A DNA stretch of 64,000 nucleotides. It comes from Streptomyces brasiliensis. Lineage in GTDB: Bacteria > Actinomycetota > Actinomycetes > Streptomycetales > Streptomycetaceae. Position 1 is the first letter of the stretch; every line of letters begins with the position of its first letter. A program made the position numbers and the translations under genes. Positions 25,130-33,698 of the stretch are shown here, piece by piece. The stretch is from the NCBI RefSeq assembly GCF_014647875.1, contig NZ_BMQA01000011.1:178207-242206 (forward strand), written 5' to 3'. Below the pieces are notes generated by a model. It had not been told where the DNA came from and ran no database searches. It saw only the letters and a program-made list of their open reading frames with translations.

Positions 25130-26479
25130 CTAGTTGCCGGAGACCGTGACCGTCTCGTCGTTCTTCAGCTCGTTCACCAGCGTCTTGACCTTCGCCTTGT
25201 CCCAGATGAGGTTGCCGCCGGCGGAGCCGGAGACCGGCATGTTCATGGACTTGCCGTCGCCACCGCTGACGCCCTTCATCGCCCAGAACATGGACGCCAG
25301 GTCCCACAGGGACATGTCCTTGTCGACGGTCAGCGAGTCCAGGCCCGCGCTCATCGTCGGGTAGAGCTTGAAGGGGTTCAGGACCGTCGACGGCGTGGCC
25401 ACCTGATGGGCCAGGGCCGACAGGAACTTCTGCTGGTTCTTCGTACGCTGCAGGTCGGACGTGGCGAAGGCGTGCCGCGTACGGACGAAGGCCAGCGCCT
25501 GCTCACCGTTCAGCGTCTGCTTGCCCGCCTTGAAGTCGGCGCCCGAGTACTTGTCCTTGAAGCCCTGGTCGAGAGTCATGTCGACCCCGCCGACCGCGTC
25601 CACGATGTTCGCGAAGCCCGCGAAGCCGATCTCGACGTAGTGGTCGATGTGCAGGCCGGTGTTGAACTCGACGGTGCGCACGAGGAGGGTCGGACCGTCC
25701 TCGGCGTACGCCGCGTTGAGCTTCGTGTGCCGGCCCTGGCCCGGGTAGACCTTCCCGGACGTCGACCCCTTGTACGACGGGATCTCCACGTCCGAGTCGC
25801 GTGGCAGCGAGATCAGCGTGTCCCCGTTGCCGCCGACGTGCAGGATCATCATCGAGTCGGTGCGCTGGCCCTCGGCGGAGCCGGTGTGCAGCTTCTTCTT
25901 GTCCTCGGCCGACATGCCCTTGCGGCTGTCGGAGCCGACGATCAGGTAGTTGGTGCCCTGACCGGTCTCAGGGCGGTCGATGACCTTGGACAGGTCGACG
26001 TCGCGATGGAGCTTGGAGTCGGCCCAGAAGTAGGTCGCGACGGATGTGACGATCAACACGGTGACGAGAGTGAGCACCGTCACCTTTATCCGGCGCCGCC
26101 AGTTGGGGCGCGCCCGGTAGCCCGCGTACTCCGGATCGGGGTCGTCGTCGTTGGGTACGAAGCCGCCGCCCCGGCCACCGCCGTAGACCTGGCCGTCGCT
26201 GTACCCGCTGTCGTACCCCTGTGCGTCGCCGTAGTCGTCGTAGCCCTGGCCACCGCCGTAACCGGGCTGCTGCGGTACCCCGCCGTACGGCGGCGCCGAC
26301 GGACGGCCGTTGCCGTAGCCGCCGCCCTGCCCGTACCCGCCACCCTGTCCGGGCGCGGCTCCCGGACCGCGTCGTACCTGTCGCATCACGCGGGCGCCCT
26401 CGGGCTGCGCGCTGGCGCTGCCGCGGCCGTAACGGTTGCCGCGGTTGTCGTCGGACCATCCCTCGGGCCATTCATTCAT
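25130..26479 (-). CDS. LytR-CpsA-Psr (LCP) family cell-wall ligase 1
   Basis: A 449-residue type II membrane protein. A cytoplasmic Gly/Tyr/Gln-rich tail of about 115 residues (GYGQGGGYGNG, YGGVPQQPGYGGGQGYDDYG) precedes one helix (VLTLVTVLIVTSVATYF). The extracellular LCP domain follows with LPRDSDVEIP (catalytic Arg), KLNAAYAEDGP, DHYVEIGFAGF and VRTRHAFA. LCP enzymes attach teichoic acids, capsule or arabinogalactan to peptidoglycan from lipid-linked donors. It lacks the C-terminal LytR_C domain found in three of its neighbours. ATG 26479 gives MNEWPEGWSDD, a start common in this group. Confidence 0.9.
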   Translation of the reverse strand: MNEWPEGWSDDNRGNRYGRGSASAQPEGARVMRQVRRGPGAAPGQGGGYGQGGGYGNGRPSAPPYGGVPQQPGYGGGQGYDDYGDAQGYDSGYSDGQVYGGGRGGGFVPNDDDPDPEYAGYRARPNWRRRIKVTVLTLVTVLIVTSVATYFWADSKLHRDVDLSKVIDRPETGQGTNYLIVGSDSRKGMSAEDKKKLHTGSAEGQRTDSMMILHVGGNGDTLISLPRDSDVEIPSYKGSTSGKVYPGQGRHTKLNAAYAEDGPTLLVRTVEFNTGLHIDHYVEIGFAGFANIVDAVGGVDMTLDQGFKDKYSGADFKAGKQTLNGEQALAFVRTRHAFATSDLQRTKNQQKFLSALAHQVATPSTVLNPFKLYPTMSAGLDSLTVDKDMSLWDLASMFWAMKGVSGGDGKSMNMPVSGSAGGNLIWDKAKVKTLVNELKNDETVTVSGN

Positions 26480-26598
26480 GTGGCCCAGTGTGCAGGGCGA
26501 GGCCGTGTGTCTTACAAGAGCCGTCGGAAAATCAGAGCGCCGCTGTTGCGAACCCGACACAAAGTCCTCGAATGTCGCTTCGACATAAGGTGGAGGCC

Positions 26599-27147
26599 AT
26601 GACAGACCAGGAGCTCGCAGCGGAGTCCGATATTCCGGGCAAGCCGACGTCCGCCTCGCGTACCACTCTCAGCCACATCATGACCCACAGCGACACCAAT
26701 CTTCTGGGCACGGTGCACGGCGGCGTGATCATGAAACTGGTCGACGACGCGGCGGGCGCGGTGGCCGGCCGGCACAGCGGAGGGCCCGCCGTGACCGCGT
26801 CCATGGACGAGATGGCGTTCCTGGAGCCGGTCCGGGTGGGCGACCTGGTCCATGTGAAGGCACAGGTCAACTGGACCGGCCGGACCTCGATGGAGATCGG
26901 CGTACGAGTCCTCGCCGAACGCTGGAACGAGTCGGCCCCCGCGACCCAGGTCGGCTCGGCCTACCTGGTCTTCACGGCGGTGGACGCCGACGGCAAGCCG
27001 CGCCGGGTCCCTCCGGTCATGCCCGAGACGGAACGTGACGAACGCCGCTGCCAGGAGGCCCAGATCCGCCGCACCCACCGCCTGGCCCGCCGTCGGGCCA
27101 TCCGCGAACTGCGCGAGAAGCGCGCGGCGAACGGCCAGGAGGAGTAG
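26599..27147 (+). CDS. Acyl-CoA thioesterase (hotdog fold)
   Basis: A 182-residue hotdog-fold thioesterase. The signature is TNLLGTVHGGVIMKLVDDAAG (about residues 33-53, with the catalytic Asp and HGG), then TASMDEMAFLEPVRVGDLV (about 75). The C-terminal 35 residues are strongly basic (RRTHRLARRRAIRELREKR). It hydrolyses acyl-CoAs; the chain length is unknown. GGTGGAGGCC precedes ATG 26599. ATG 26572 would add nine residues but has a weaker site. It is divergent from LCP 1. Confidence 0.9.
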   Translation: MTDQELAAESDIPGKPTSASRTTLSHIMTHSDTNLLGTVHGGVIMKLVDDAAGAVAGRHSGGPAVTASMDEMAFLEPVRVGDLVHVKAQVNWTGRTSMEIGVRVLAERWNESAPATQVGSAYLVFTAVDADGKPRRVPPVMPETERDERRCQEAQIRRTHRLARRRAIRELREKRAANGQEE

Positions 27148-27154
27148 GCGCTCC

Positions 27155-27258
27155 GCTGCGGGCGCCGTGATGGGCCACCGGTTCGCTGCGGGTCCGTCGT
27201 GGCCGGTCGCGCCGGCGCGGCGGAGCCGCCTGTCGATACAGCCCCGCGCCCCTTCGGC
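27155..27258. repeat. Second copy of the dispersed intergenic repeat
   Basis: This copy occupies the whole gap between the convergent thioesterase and LCP 2 genes. It carries CGTCGTGGCCGGTCGCGC and CCGCGCCCCTTCGG, matching the order of motifs at 14254-14335. A GGCGG-rich fold between the blocks could act as the shared terminator. Confidence 0.5.
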
Positions 27259-27260
27259 GC

Positions 27261-28760
27261 TCAACCCGCCGCCGTGTTTCCCCGGCACACCGCCTCGTCC
27301 CCCCGCATCACCGTGGCCTGGCTCTCCGGTGGGTCCTCGGCCTTGACCTTGCGTACCGCGTGGAAGTCCGAGCCCGCGATCACCTTGAGCAGCGGCCCCT
27401 GACCGCGTGCCGCGCGCAGTTCGCTGCCCGGCAGGGCCGCCTCCAGAGTCTTGGCCGAGCGGTCCCAGCGGGGGTCGTAGAGGATGACCGTCCGCCGTAC
27501 GTCGCGGTCCTCAGACGTCGTCGGCTGCTGGGTGGTGGCGAAGCCGGCCGCGGCCAGGGCCGAGTCGATGCGCCTGGCGAGGCCCGACGTGCCGGTGCCG
27601 TTCTCGACCTGCACCCGGACCTGCTGCGGCGCCACGTCCACGGGTACGGCCGGGGCGCGCGGCGGGCGCTTCACGGTCAGCGGCCGGTCGTCGCGCAGGG
27701 CTTCGAAGAGCTTCGCCGACTTGACCGGGTCCCACTTCAGCGTGGAACCGATGCCCTTCACCGCGTATCCCATCTTGCCGATCGGGACCGTCGTGAACTC
27801 GGACGAGGAGGGGGAGAAGTTCCGCATCGCCCGACCGAGGTCCAGCAGTTCGTCCGTGCCGAAGCCCTTGTCCGCACGCACCGACCCGAGCACCGCCCGC
27901 GTCACGTCCCGGAACCGCATCGGGTTGAACAGCATCCCGGACGACGTCGCCCGGTCGATCAGCGCCGCCAGGAACCGCTGCTGGCGCTTCATCCGGCCCA
28001 GGTCGCTCGCTCCGTCGACGTGCCGCGAGCGGACGAACTGCAGCGCCTCGCCGCCCATCAGCGTGTGCGTGCCCGCCGGGAGGTCGAGACCGGTGTAGGA
28101 GTCCTTCATCGGCGCGACGGTGCAGATCCTGACGCCGCCGAGCACGTCCACGGTCTTCATGAAGCTGATGAAGTCGACCTCCAGATAGTGGTCGATCTTC
28201 ACATGGGTCATGTTCTCGACCGTCCGCACGGTCAGCTGCGGCCCGCCCTCCGCGTACGCCGCGTTGATCTTGATCGGGTGCGGTCCGTGGTGTGCTCCGG
28301 TCGTCTCGTCGACGTGCTCGGGCACCTCGGCGTACGAGTCGCGCGGCAGGCTCACCACGCTGGCCCGCTCCCGGTCCTCCGAGATGTGCACGATCATCAT
28401 CGTGTCGGTGCAGTGGCAGGGCGCCCCGCCCAGCCGGTACTTCCGCCGCTCCCGCTCGTTGATCCGGTCCCGGCCGTCGGTGCCGACCAGCAGGACGTTC
28501 ATGCCGTGGCCCGCCTGCGGGCGGTTCTTCATGTCCTTGAAGGGATCGATCCGGGCGATGTCGGCGTCCAGGCTCGTCACGACCGCGTGCCCGATCCCGG
28601 CCGAGGCCAGCACCACCACCGACAGCGTGGTCACCGCCCGCATGGCCCAGCGCGGCCGTTTGCGCCGTACGGGTACGGGCGGCCGCTGTGCTCTCCGTGG
28701 CTGCGGCGGCCGGGGGCGGCGCTGCGGCCGGGCGGGGGAGCGGGGCGGCGTGGCGGGCAT
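27261..28760 (-). CDS. LCP family cell-wall ligase 2 with LytR_C domain
   Basis: A 499-residue type II membrane protein. A basic, Pro-rich cytoplasmic N-terminus (RPQRRPRPPQPRRAQRPP) precedes a helix at about 45-65. The LCP domain includes NVLLVGTDGRDR, SLPRDSYAEVP, KINAAYAEGGP, DHYLEVDFISF and FVRSRHVDG. A LytR_C domain follows (VRVQVENGTGTSGLARRID, about residue 405). ATG 28760 has GGAGG five bases upstream, so a much longer open frame to 29831, antisense to the glycosyltransferase, is not real. Its start faces the divergent GT2 gene 135 bases away. Confidence 0.92.
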   Translation of the reverse strand: MPATPPRSPARPQRRPRPPQPRRAQRPPVPVRRKRPRWAMRAVTTLSVVVLASAGIGHAVVTSLDADIARIDPFKDMKNRPQAGHGMNVLLVGTDGRDRINERERRKYRLGGAPCHCTDTMMIVHISEDRERASVVSLPRDSYAEVPEHVDETTGAHHGPHPIKINAAYAEGGPQLTVRTVENMTHVKIDHYLEVDFISFMKTVDVLGGVRICTVAPMKDSYTGLDLPAGTHTLMGGEALQFVRSRHVDGASDLGRMKRQQRFLAALIDRATSSGMLFNPMRFRDVTRAVLGSVRADKGFGTDELLDLGRAMRNFSPSSSEFTTVPIGKMGYAVKGIGSTLKWDPVKSAKLFEALRDDRPLTVKRPPRAPAVPVDVAPQQVRVQVENGTGTSGLARRIDSALAAAGFATTQQPTTSEDRDVRRTVILYDPRWDRSAKTLEAALPGSELRAARGQGPLLKVIAGSDFHAVRKVKAEDPPESQATVMRGDEAVCRGNTAAG

Positions 28761-28895
28761 GGCAACCTCCGGGCCTGGGGCCCCTGGGGCCGTACGTGGG
28801 ATCGTGAGCACCGTAGGCCCATACGATCTCCAGCCCGCGGCAGCGGCCCGGCGGGGCGCACCAGTGTCCCCCGTTCGCGGTAACGTGGGCGCCCT

Positions 28896-29924
28896 ATGAA
28901 CGCCAAGCCCGACGTGCGGCTCCCCGCTGTTTCTGTGATCATGCCCGTCCTCAACGAGGAGCGGCATCTGCGCGGCGCCGTCCAAGCGATCCTCGCGCAG
29001 GAGTACGCCGGCGACATGGAGGTCGTGATCGCCCTCGGTCCGTCCACGGACCACACGGACGAGATCGCCGCCCAGCTCGTGGCCGAAGACCCCCGCGTGC
29101 ACACCGTCCCCAATCCGACCGGCCGTACGCCCGCCGCGCTGAACGCCGCGATCAAGGCGTCCCGGCACCCGGTCGTCGTCCGCGTCGACGGCCACGGCAT
29201 GCTCTCGCCGAACTACATCGCCACCGCGGTACGGCTCCTGGAGGAGACCGGCGCGCAGAACGTCGGCGGCATCATGCACGCCGAGGGCGAGAACGACTGG
29301 GAGCACGCGGTCGCCGCCGCGATGACCTCGAAGATCGGCGTCGGCAACGCGGCCTTCCACACGGGCGGCGGGGCGGGCGAGGCCGAGACCGTGTACCTGG
29401 GCGTCTTCCGCCGCGAGGCCCTTGAACAACAGGGCGGCTACAACGAGGAGTTCATCCGCGCCCAGGACTGGGAGCTGAACTTCCGCATCCGTGAGGCGGG
29501 CGGGCTGATCTGGTTCTCGCCGGAGCTGAAGGTGTCGTACCGCCCGAGGCCCTCCGTGCGCGCCCTCGCCAAGCAGTACAAGGACTACGGCCGCTGGCGG
29601 CACGTCGTCGCCCGCTACCACGAGGGCTCCATCAACCTCCGCTACCTCGCCCCGCCGACGGCGGTGTGCGCGATGGCCGCCGGCATCGTGGTCGGAGCCG
29701 CACTGACGCCGTGGGGCTTCGTCGTCCCGGGCCTCTACCTCGCGGCGATCGCCGCCGGTTCGGTCCCCGCGGGCAAGGGGCTGCCCCTCAAGGCCCGCCT
29801 CCGGATCCCGGTCGCCCTCGCGACGATGCACATGTCGTGGGGCTGGGGCTTCCTGACGAGCCCGAAGTCGCTGGCGAGGAAGGTCATCGCGTCGCGGCGG
29901 CCCGCGGTGGTCGCCGCCCGCTGA
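28896..29924 (+). CDS. Glycosyltransferase family 2
   Basis: A 342-residue GT-A enzyme. PAVSVIMPVLNEERHLRGAV (residues 10-29) binds nucleotide sugar, VRVDGHGML (about 97) supplies the DxD-type metal site and QDWELNFRIREAGG (about 190) resembles the catalytic ED motif. Two C-terminal hydrophobic helices (about 255-290) suggest a membrane-bound enzyme using a polyprenyl acceptor. Its place among LCP ligase genes suggests a role in a cell-wall glycopolymer. The product is unknown. Confidence 0.9.
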   Translation: MNAKPDVRLPAVSVIMPVLNEERHLRGAVQAILAQEYAGDMEVVIALGPSTDHTDEIAAQLVAEDPRVHTVPNPTGRTPAALNAAIKASRHPVVVRVDGHGMLSPNYIATAVRLLEETGAQNVGGIMHAEGENDWEHAVAAAMTSKIGVGNAAFHTGGGAGEAETVYLGVFRREALEQQGGYNEEFIRAQDWELNFRIREAGGLIWFSPELKVSYRPRPSVRALAKQYKDYGRWRHVVARYHEGSINLRYLAPPTAVCAMAAGIVVGAALTPWGFVVPGLYLAAIAAGSVPAGKGLPLKARLRIPVALATMHMSWGWGFLTSPKSLARKVIASRRPAVVAAR

Positions 29925-29940
29925 CGCGGGTCCGGCCGAA

Positions 29941-29980
29941 CGAGAACGGGCCCCTCCCGCGCGGGAGGGGCCCGTTCTCG
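29941..29980. terminator. Bidirectional hairpin terminator (40-base perfect palindrome)
   Basis: CGAGAACGGGCCCCTCCC (29941-29958) pairs with GGGAGGGGCCCGTTCTCG (29963-29980) around GCGC. The whole 40 bases are self-complementary. It serves the convergent GT2 and LCP 3 genes. Confidence 0.92.
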
Positions 29981-29994
29981 GTTCTCGTTCCTCG

Positions 29995-31644
29995 CTACCA
30001 CTGGTACGGCTTGTACACGTCCATGCACTGGTTCTTGTCCGAGCCGTTGATGGCGTCCGCGTTGCCGGGCAGGTCCCCGGCCTTCGGCGCCGACTCCTTC
30101 GGATAGGCCGTGCCCTCGCGCCAGTCGGCGCCCACGACGACGGTGACCCCCGACACGTCGGTCGACTGCTTCACCGAACCCAGCGGAATCCCCAGCGACT
30201 TGGCGACGGCCTGGGCGTCACCTTCCAGATCCGCGCTCGGGTACCGCACGACGGTCCGGTCCTCGGCCAGCGCCGCCGTCGTGTCGGCCGCCGCACGCGC
30301 GTAGCCCTGCCGCACGAGCACCTGGCTGATCGCTTTCGCCCGCCCGGGGACGGGGGGCTGGGTGGAGCTGCGGGTGGCGTTCTGCACCAGCACGCCGAGC
30401 CTGTCGGCCGGCGTGGAGGGGGACTTGGCCGCCGTCTCGACGGTGTCCGTCTTCTTCTTGCCCGACGGGTTCGCGTCGCCGTTCTTGTCGAACGGCACGT
30501 CGTCGCGGAGCATCTGCCACATCTTCTCGGCATTGGCACCGTCGGGTACGACGTGGTTCCGGTTCTGGCTGTCCTCGACCCAGGGCATCGTCGTCATTGT
30601 GATCCGGTCCGTCGGCACCGACTTGAGCTGCATGCTCAGGTCGTACAGCTTCTTGACCGTGCCGATCTCATCGGACACCGACAGGGACTTCGTGGCCGCC
30701 TCGGCCAGGCCCATCAGCCGCCCGCTGTCGGTGAAGACGTTCTGCCGCTTCAGCGTCCGGATCATCGAGTTCAGGTACATGTGCTGGGCCCGTGCCCGCA
30801 GCGGGTCGCTGCCCCAGGCGTGCCGGGTGCGCAGCCACTGGAGGGCCTGCTTGCCCTTGATGTTCGTCGTTCCGGCCTTCAGCTTCAGGCCCGAGCCGCC
30901 GGGCACGCCGGGCAGCGGCCGGTCCCACACGTTCTGGTTCACGCACACGTCGACGCCGCCGATGGCGTCCGCCATATCCACGACACCCGCGAAGTCGATC
31001 GTCATCCAGTGGTCGATGTAGACCCCGGTGAGGTTCTCCCAGGTGGTCAGTGTGCAGCCCGCCCCGCCGCGTGCCAGCGACTCGTTGATGATGTTGTTGG
31101 TCGCCGCGTACGTCTGCTTGCTGACAGGATCCGTGCACTTGGGGATGTCGACCCGGGTGTCGCGCGGGATGCTCACCACGGCGGCGCTCTTGCGGTCCGC
31201 GGACAGGTGGATGAGCATCTGCACGTCGCCGAGGGGCGGGTTGCCGCGGTTGTCCCTGCTGCCGCCCAGCTTCACGTTCTCGTCGGAGTTACGGCTGTCG
31301 GAGCCGATCAGCAGGATGTTCACCGGCGTCTGCCCGGCGGCGTTGGGCCGGGCCTTCCTCGCCTTGGAGTCGCCGATGCTGCGCTGGCCCTTCTGGATGT
31401 TGCCGTTGAGGTGCCGGTAGTAGAGATAGCCGGCCCCCGCCGTACCCAGTATCACCACCGCCAGAACCGTCGCCGACCAGCGCAGGACGCGCCGTCTGCG
31501 CCGTCGCCGGTCGCCCTTCGGACCGCCTCCGCGTCCTTTGCCGCCGGGCCGCCCGTCCCCCTCGGCCGTCTTCCGGTCCCGCGGCACCAGCGACATCGTG
31601 TCGTCGACCGCCGGTGCCTCCCCCCGCACACTGCTCTGCGCCAA
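29995..31644 (-). CDS. LCP family cell-wall ligase 3 with LytR_C domain
   Basis: A 549-residue type II membrane protein. A basic cytoplasmic segment (KGDRRRRRRRVLRW) leads to a helix (VLAVVILGTAGAGYLYY). LCP motifs are NILLIGSDSRNSDEN, SIPRDTRVDIP, INESLARGGAGC, DHWMTIDFAGV and LRTRHAWG. A LytR_C domain starts near residue 405 (LGVLVQNATRSS). TTG 31644 is preferred because it gives the MAQSSVRGEA opening typical of such proteins and has GGGGAGG nine bases upstream. GTG 31674, the alternative, falls inside the terminator hairpin of the preceding LCP gene. Confidence 0.9.
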   Translation of the reverse strand: MAQSSVRGEAPAVDDTMSLVPRDRKTAEGDGRPGGKGRGGGPKGDRRRRRRRVLRWSATVLAVVILGTAGAGYLYYRHLNGNIQKGQRSIGDSKARKARPNAAGQTPVNILLIGSDSRNSDENVKLGGSRDNRGNPPLGDVQMLIHLSADRKSAAVVSIPRDTRVDIPKCTDPVSKQTYAATNNIINESLARGGAGCTLTTWENLTGVYIDHWMTIDFAGVVDMADAIGGVDVCVNQNVWDRPLPGVPGGSGLKLKAGTTNIKGKQALQWLRTRHAWGSDPLRARAQHMYLNSMIRTLKRQNVFTDSGRLMGLAEAATKSLSVSDEIGTVKKLYDLSMQLKSVPTDRITMTTMPWVEDSQNRNHVVPDGANAEKMWQMLRDDVPFDKNGDANPSGKKKTDTVETAAKSPSTPADRLGVLVQNATRSSTQPPVPGRAKAISQVLVRQGYARAAADTTAALAEDRTVVRYPSADLEGDAQAVAKSLGIPLGSVKQSTDVSGVTVVVGADWREGTAYPKESAPKAGDLPGNADAINGSDKNQCMDVYKPYQW

Positions 31645-31673
31645 ATTCCCCAGCCTCCCCACCCTGCGCCTCA

Positions 31674-31716
31674 CACGGGCCCCTCCCGCGTCTGTTAGAC
31701 GCTTGAGGGGCCCGTG
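31674..31716 (-). terminator. Hairpin terminator between LCP 4 and LCP 3
   Basis: The outer stem CACGGGCCCCTC (31674-31685) pairs with GAGGGGCCCGTG (31705-31716), and an inner stem GCGTCT pairs with AGACGC. It lies 13 bases past the LCP 4 stop and 30 bases before the LCP 3 start, so the two genes are probably transcribed separately. Confidence 0.85.
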
Positions 31717-31728
31717 GGGTTACCTGCC

Positions 31729-33465
31729 TCAAGAGGCGCACTTCACCTTGTCTGCCGTGGACTTGTCCACATCCGGCGCCTTCGTCGGAGCGGTCAAGGA
31801 CACCCCCGCGCCCTTGAAGTCCTTGCCCAGGGTCAGCGTCATCGCCGGCAGCCCCTGGGAGTTGGTCACGCTTTCGCCCGGCTTCAGCGCCGATCCCGCG
31901 AGCCCCATGATCGCGGCCAGCCTGCGTGCCTGGTCCGCCTGGTCGGGCGCGTACTCGAGCGTCGTCTTGGCGAGTTCCGCGTCGGCGTTACCCCCGTTCT
32001 CCGACTTGAGGACGCCCTCGTCGTTCTGCAGCCACTGGAGCGTCTCCTGTGCGCTGCCTGCGGGGGCCCCGCCGTTGAGGATGCGGACGCGCACCTCGGA
32101 GGCGTCGGCCTTGGTGCCCTTGAGACGGGCGGCCGCCGCGTCCTTCGATGCCTTGGCCTTCTTCTTCACGTCGGTGAAGGACACGTCGTTCTTGATGGCG
32201 TCGAAGACCGCGGGCGCCTTCGTCTCGTTGAGGACGACGGTCGCCTTGACCTTCTCCGCGGGGTTGTCTATCACCGGCACCGTGGTGAAGGTCAGGTTCT
32301 TGGTGTTGAGCTTGCCCAGCTCCAGGCCGAGGTCCTTCAGCTTGCCGATGCTGTCGATCTGTGAGTCGACGGTCAGCGCCTTCGTGCCTGCCTCCGCCAG
32401 CTTCAGCATCTTCGAGGGGCTGCTGAGCGTGTCGTTGGACTTCAGCTTGCGCATCAGTGCGCTCAGGAACTGCTGTTGCAAGGCGATCCGGCTCAGGTCG
32501 CCGCCGAAACCGACGGAGTGCCGGGTGCGGACGAAGGCGAGTGCCTGTTCACCGGAGATGTTGTGGGTGCCCTTCGACAGCTTCAGATGGGAGTCCCGGT
32601 CGTCGATGTCCTTGGCCAGACAGACGTCGACACCGCCGACCGCCGAGGTGAGCGTCTTGACCGCATTGAAGTCGGCCACCATGAAGTCGTCCGGCTTGAT
32701 GCCGGTCAGCTCGGTGACCGTGCGCGCGGTGCAGCTCGGCGTACGGCCGTCCTGGCCGAGGCTGGTGTTGAAGCGGACGCCGCTCGTGCCGGGGATGACC
32801 TTCGTGGTGCCGTCCTCCTGCTGTGTGGGGCAGTCCGGGACATCCACGATCAGGTCGCGCGGGATGCTCAGCGCCGTGGCGTTCGACCGGTCCTTGGAAA
32901 CGTGCAGCAGGATGTTGGTGTCGGCGTGTCCGACGCTGCCCTGGTCGCCGTAGCCCTCGTTGCCCTTGCCGGTGCGCTTGTCGGTGCCGATCAGCAGGAT
33001 GTTGATCGCATGGTCCTTGCGGAAGCCACCGGTGCTCGCGCCGTCGTCGGAGACGGAACTGATGTTGTCGTTGAGGTGCTTGATGTAGAGGTAACCGGCC
33101 GCCGAGACCGCGACCAGCACGAAAGCCATGGTCCCGCCGGTCCACAGCAGCACCTTCTTCGCCTTCGTGTTCTTCTTCACCGGCCGCCGGCCACGCCGCC
33201 CCGGCGGGGGCTCCGGCTCCACCCGGCGCCTGCGCTGCGCCGGCACCTCCCGGCCCGGTGTCCGGCCCGTCTCACGTCCGGGTGCTCCCGCACGGTCGCG
33301 CGGGGCGCCGCCGGGATTCCGGGGGCGGGATCTGCGCGGCCCGGGGACCGGCGATTGCGGTACGGAGGGACTCAGTCGCAGTTCGTATTCGCCGGTGTTC
33401 GGATTGAGCACCCACTGGTCTGCGGGGTCGATGTTGTCCGCCCGCCCACGGCCTTGCGCGTCCAC
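31729..33465 (-). CDS. LCP family cell-wall ligase 4 with LytR_C domain
   Basis: The largest LCP protein here at 578 residues. It has a 105-residue basic, Pro-rich cytoplasmic part, including DQWVLNPNTGEYELRL at its start, and a helix at about 105-128. The LCP domain has NILLIGTDKRTGKGN, SIPRDLIVDVP, RFNTSLGQDG, DDFMVADFNAV and FVRTRHSVG. A LytR_C domain begins near residue 455 (VRVRILNGGAPAGSA). The GTG start has GGAGG twelve bases upstream, which is rather far, so the exact start is less certain. Confidence 0.9.
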   Translation of the reverse strand: MDAQGRGRADNIDPADQWVLNPNTGEYELRLSPSVPQSPVPGPRRSRPRNPGGAPRDRAGAPGRETGRTPGREVPAQRRRRVEPEPPPGRRGRRPVKKNTKAKKVLLWTGGTMAFVLVAVSAAGYLYIKHLNDNISSVSDDGASTGGFRKDHAINILLIGTDKRTGKGNEGYGDQGSVGHADTNILLHVSKDRSNATALSIPRDLIVDVPDCPTQQEDGTTKVIPGTSGVRFNTSLGQDGRTPSCTARTVTELTGIKPDDFMVADFNAVKTLTSAVGGVDVCLAKDIDDRDSHLKLSKGTHNISGEQALAFVRTRHSVGFGGDLSRIALQQQFLSALMRKLKSNDTLSSPSKMLKLAEAGTKALTVDSQIDSIGKLKDLGLELGKLNTKNLTFTTVPVIDNPAEKVKATVVLNETKAPAVFDAIKNDVSFTDVKKKAKASKDAAAARLKGTKADASEVRVRILNGGAPAGSAQETLQWLQNDEGVLKSENGGNADAELAKTTLEYAPDQADQARRLAAIMGLAGSALKPGESVTNSQGLPAMTLTLGKDFKGAGVSLTAPTKAPDVDKSTADKVKCAS

Positions 33466-33698
33466 GGTTGTCCGAATCCTCCGTCGGGGCCACGCGGCGC
33501 CTTCCCCCTCAAAGGCGCTCGGATCACGGTGAAACAGTGCACGGCCCCAGGAAGGAACCTCGTGGCGTGGTGCACCGGATCGCTCACACTATCCGCCCAG
33601 TTCAGCGTCAAGCGACGCCCGTGACAAATTCCACGTCCCTACAACTGGGCAATCCCCCTCATATTCCTGAACGGAAGTTCGTCGGCTTGAGGTGCGCT

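Noticed and set aside
28761..29831. N-terminal extension of LCP 2 across the glycosyltransferase gene
   Set aside because: The extension is antisense to a confident GT2 gene, and ATG 28760 has an ideal ribosome site and the normal LCP N-terminus.
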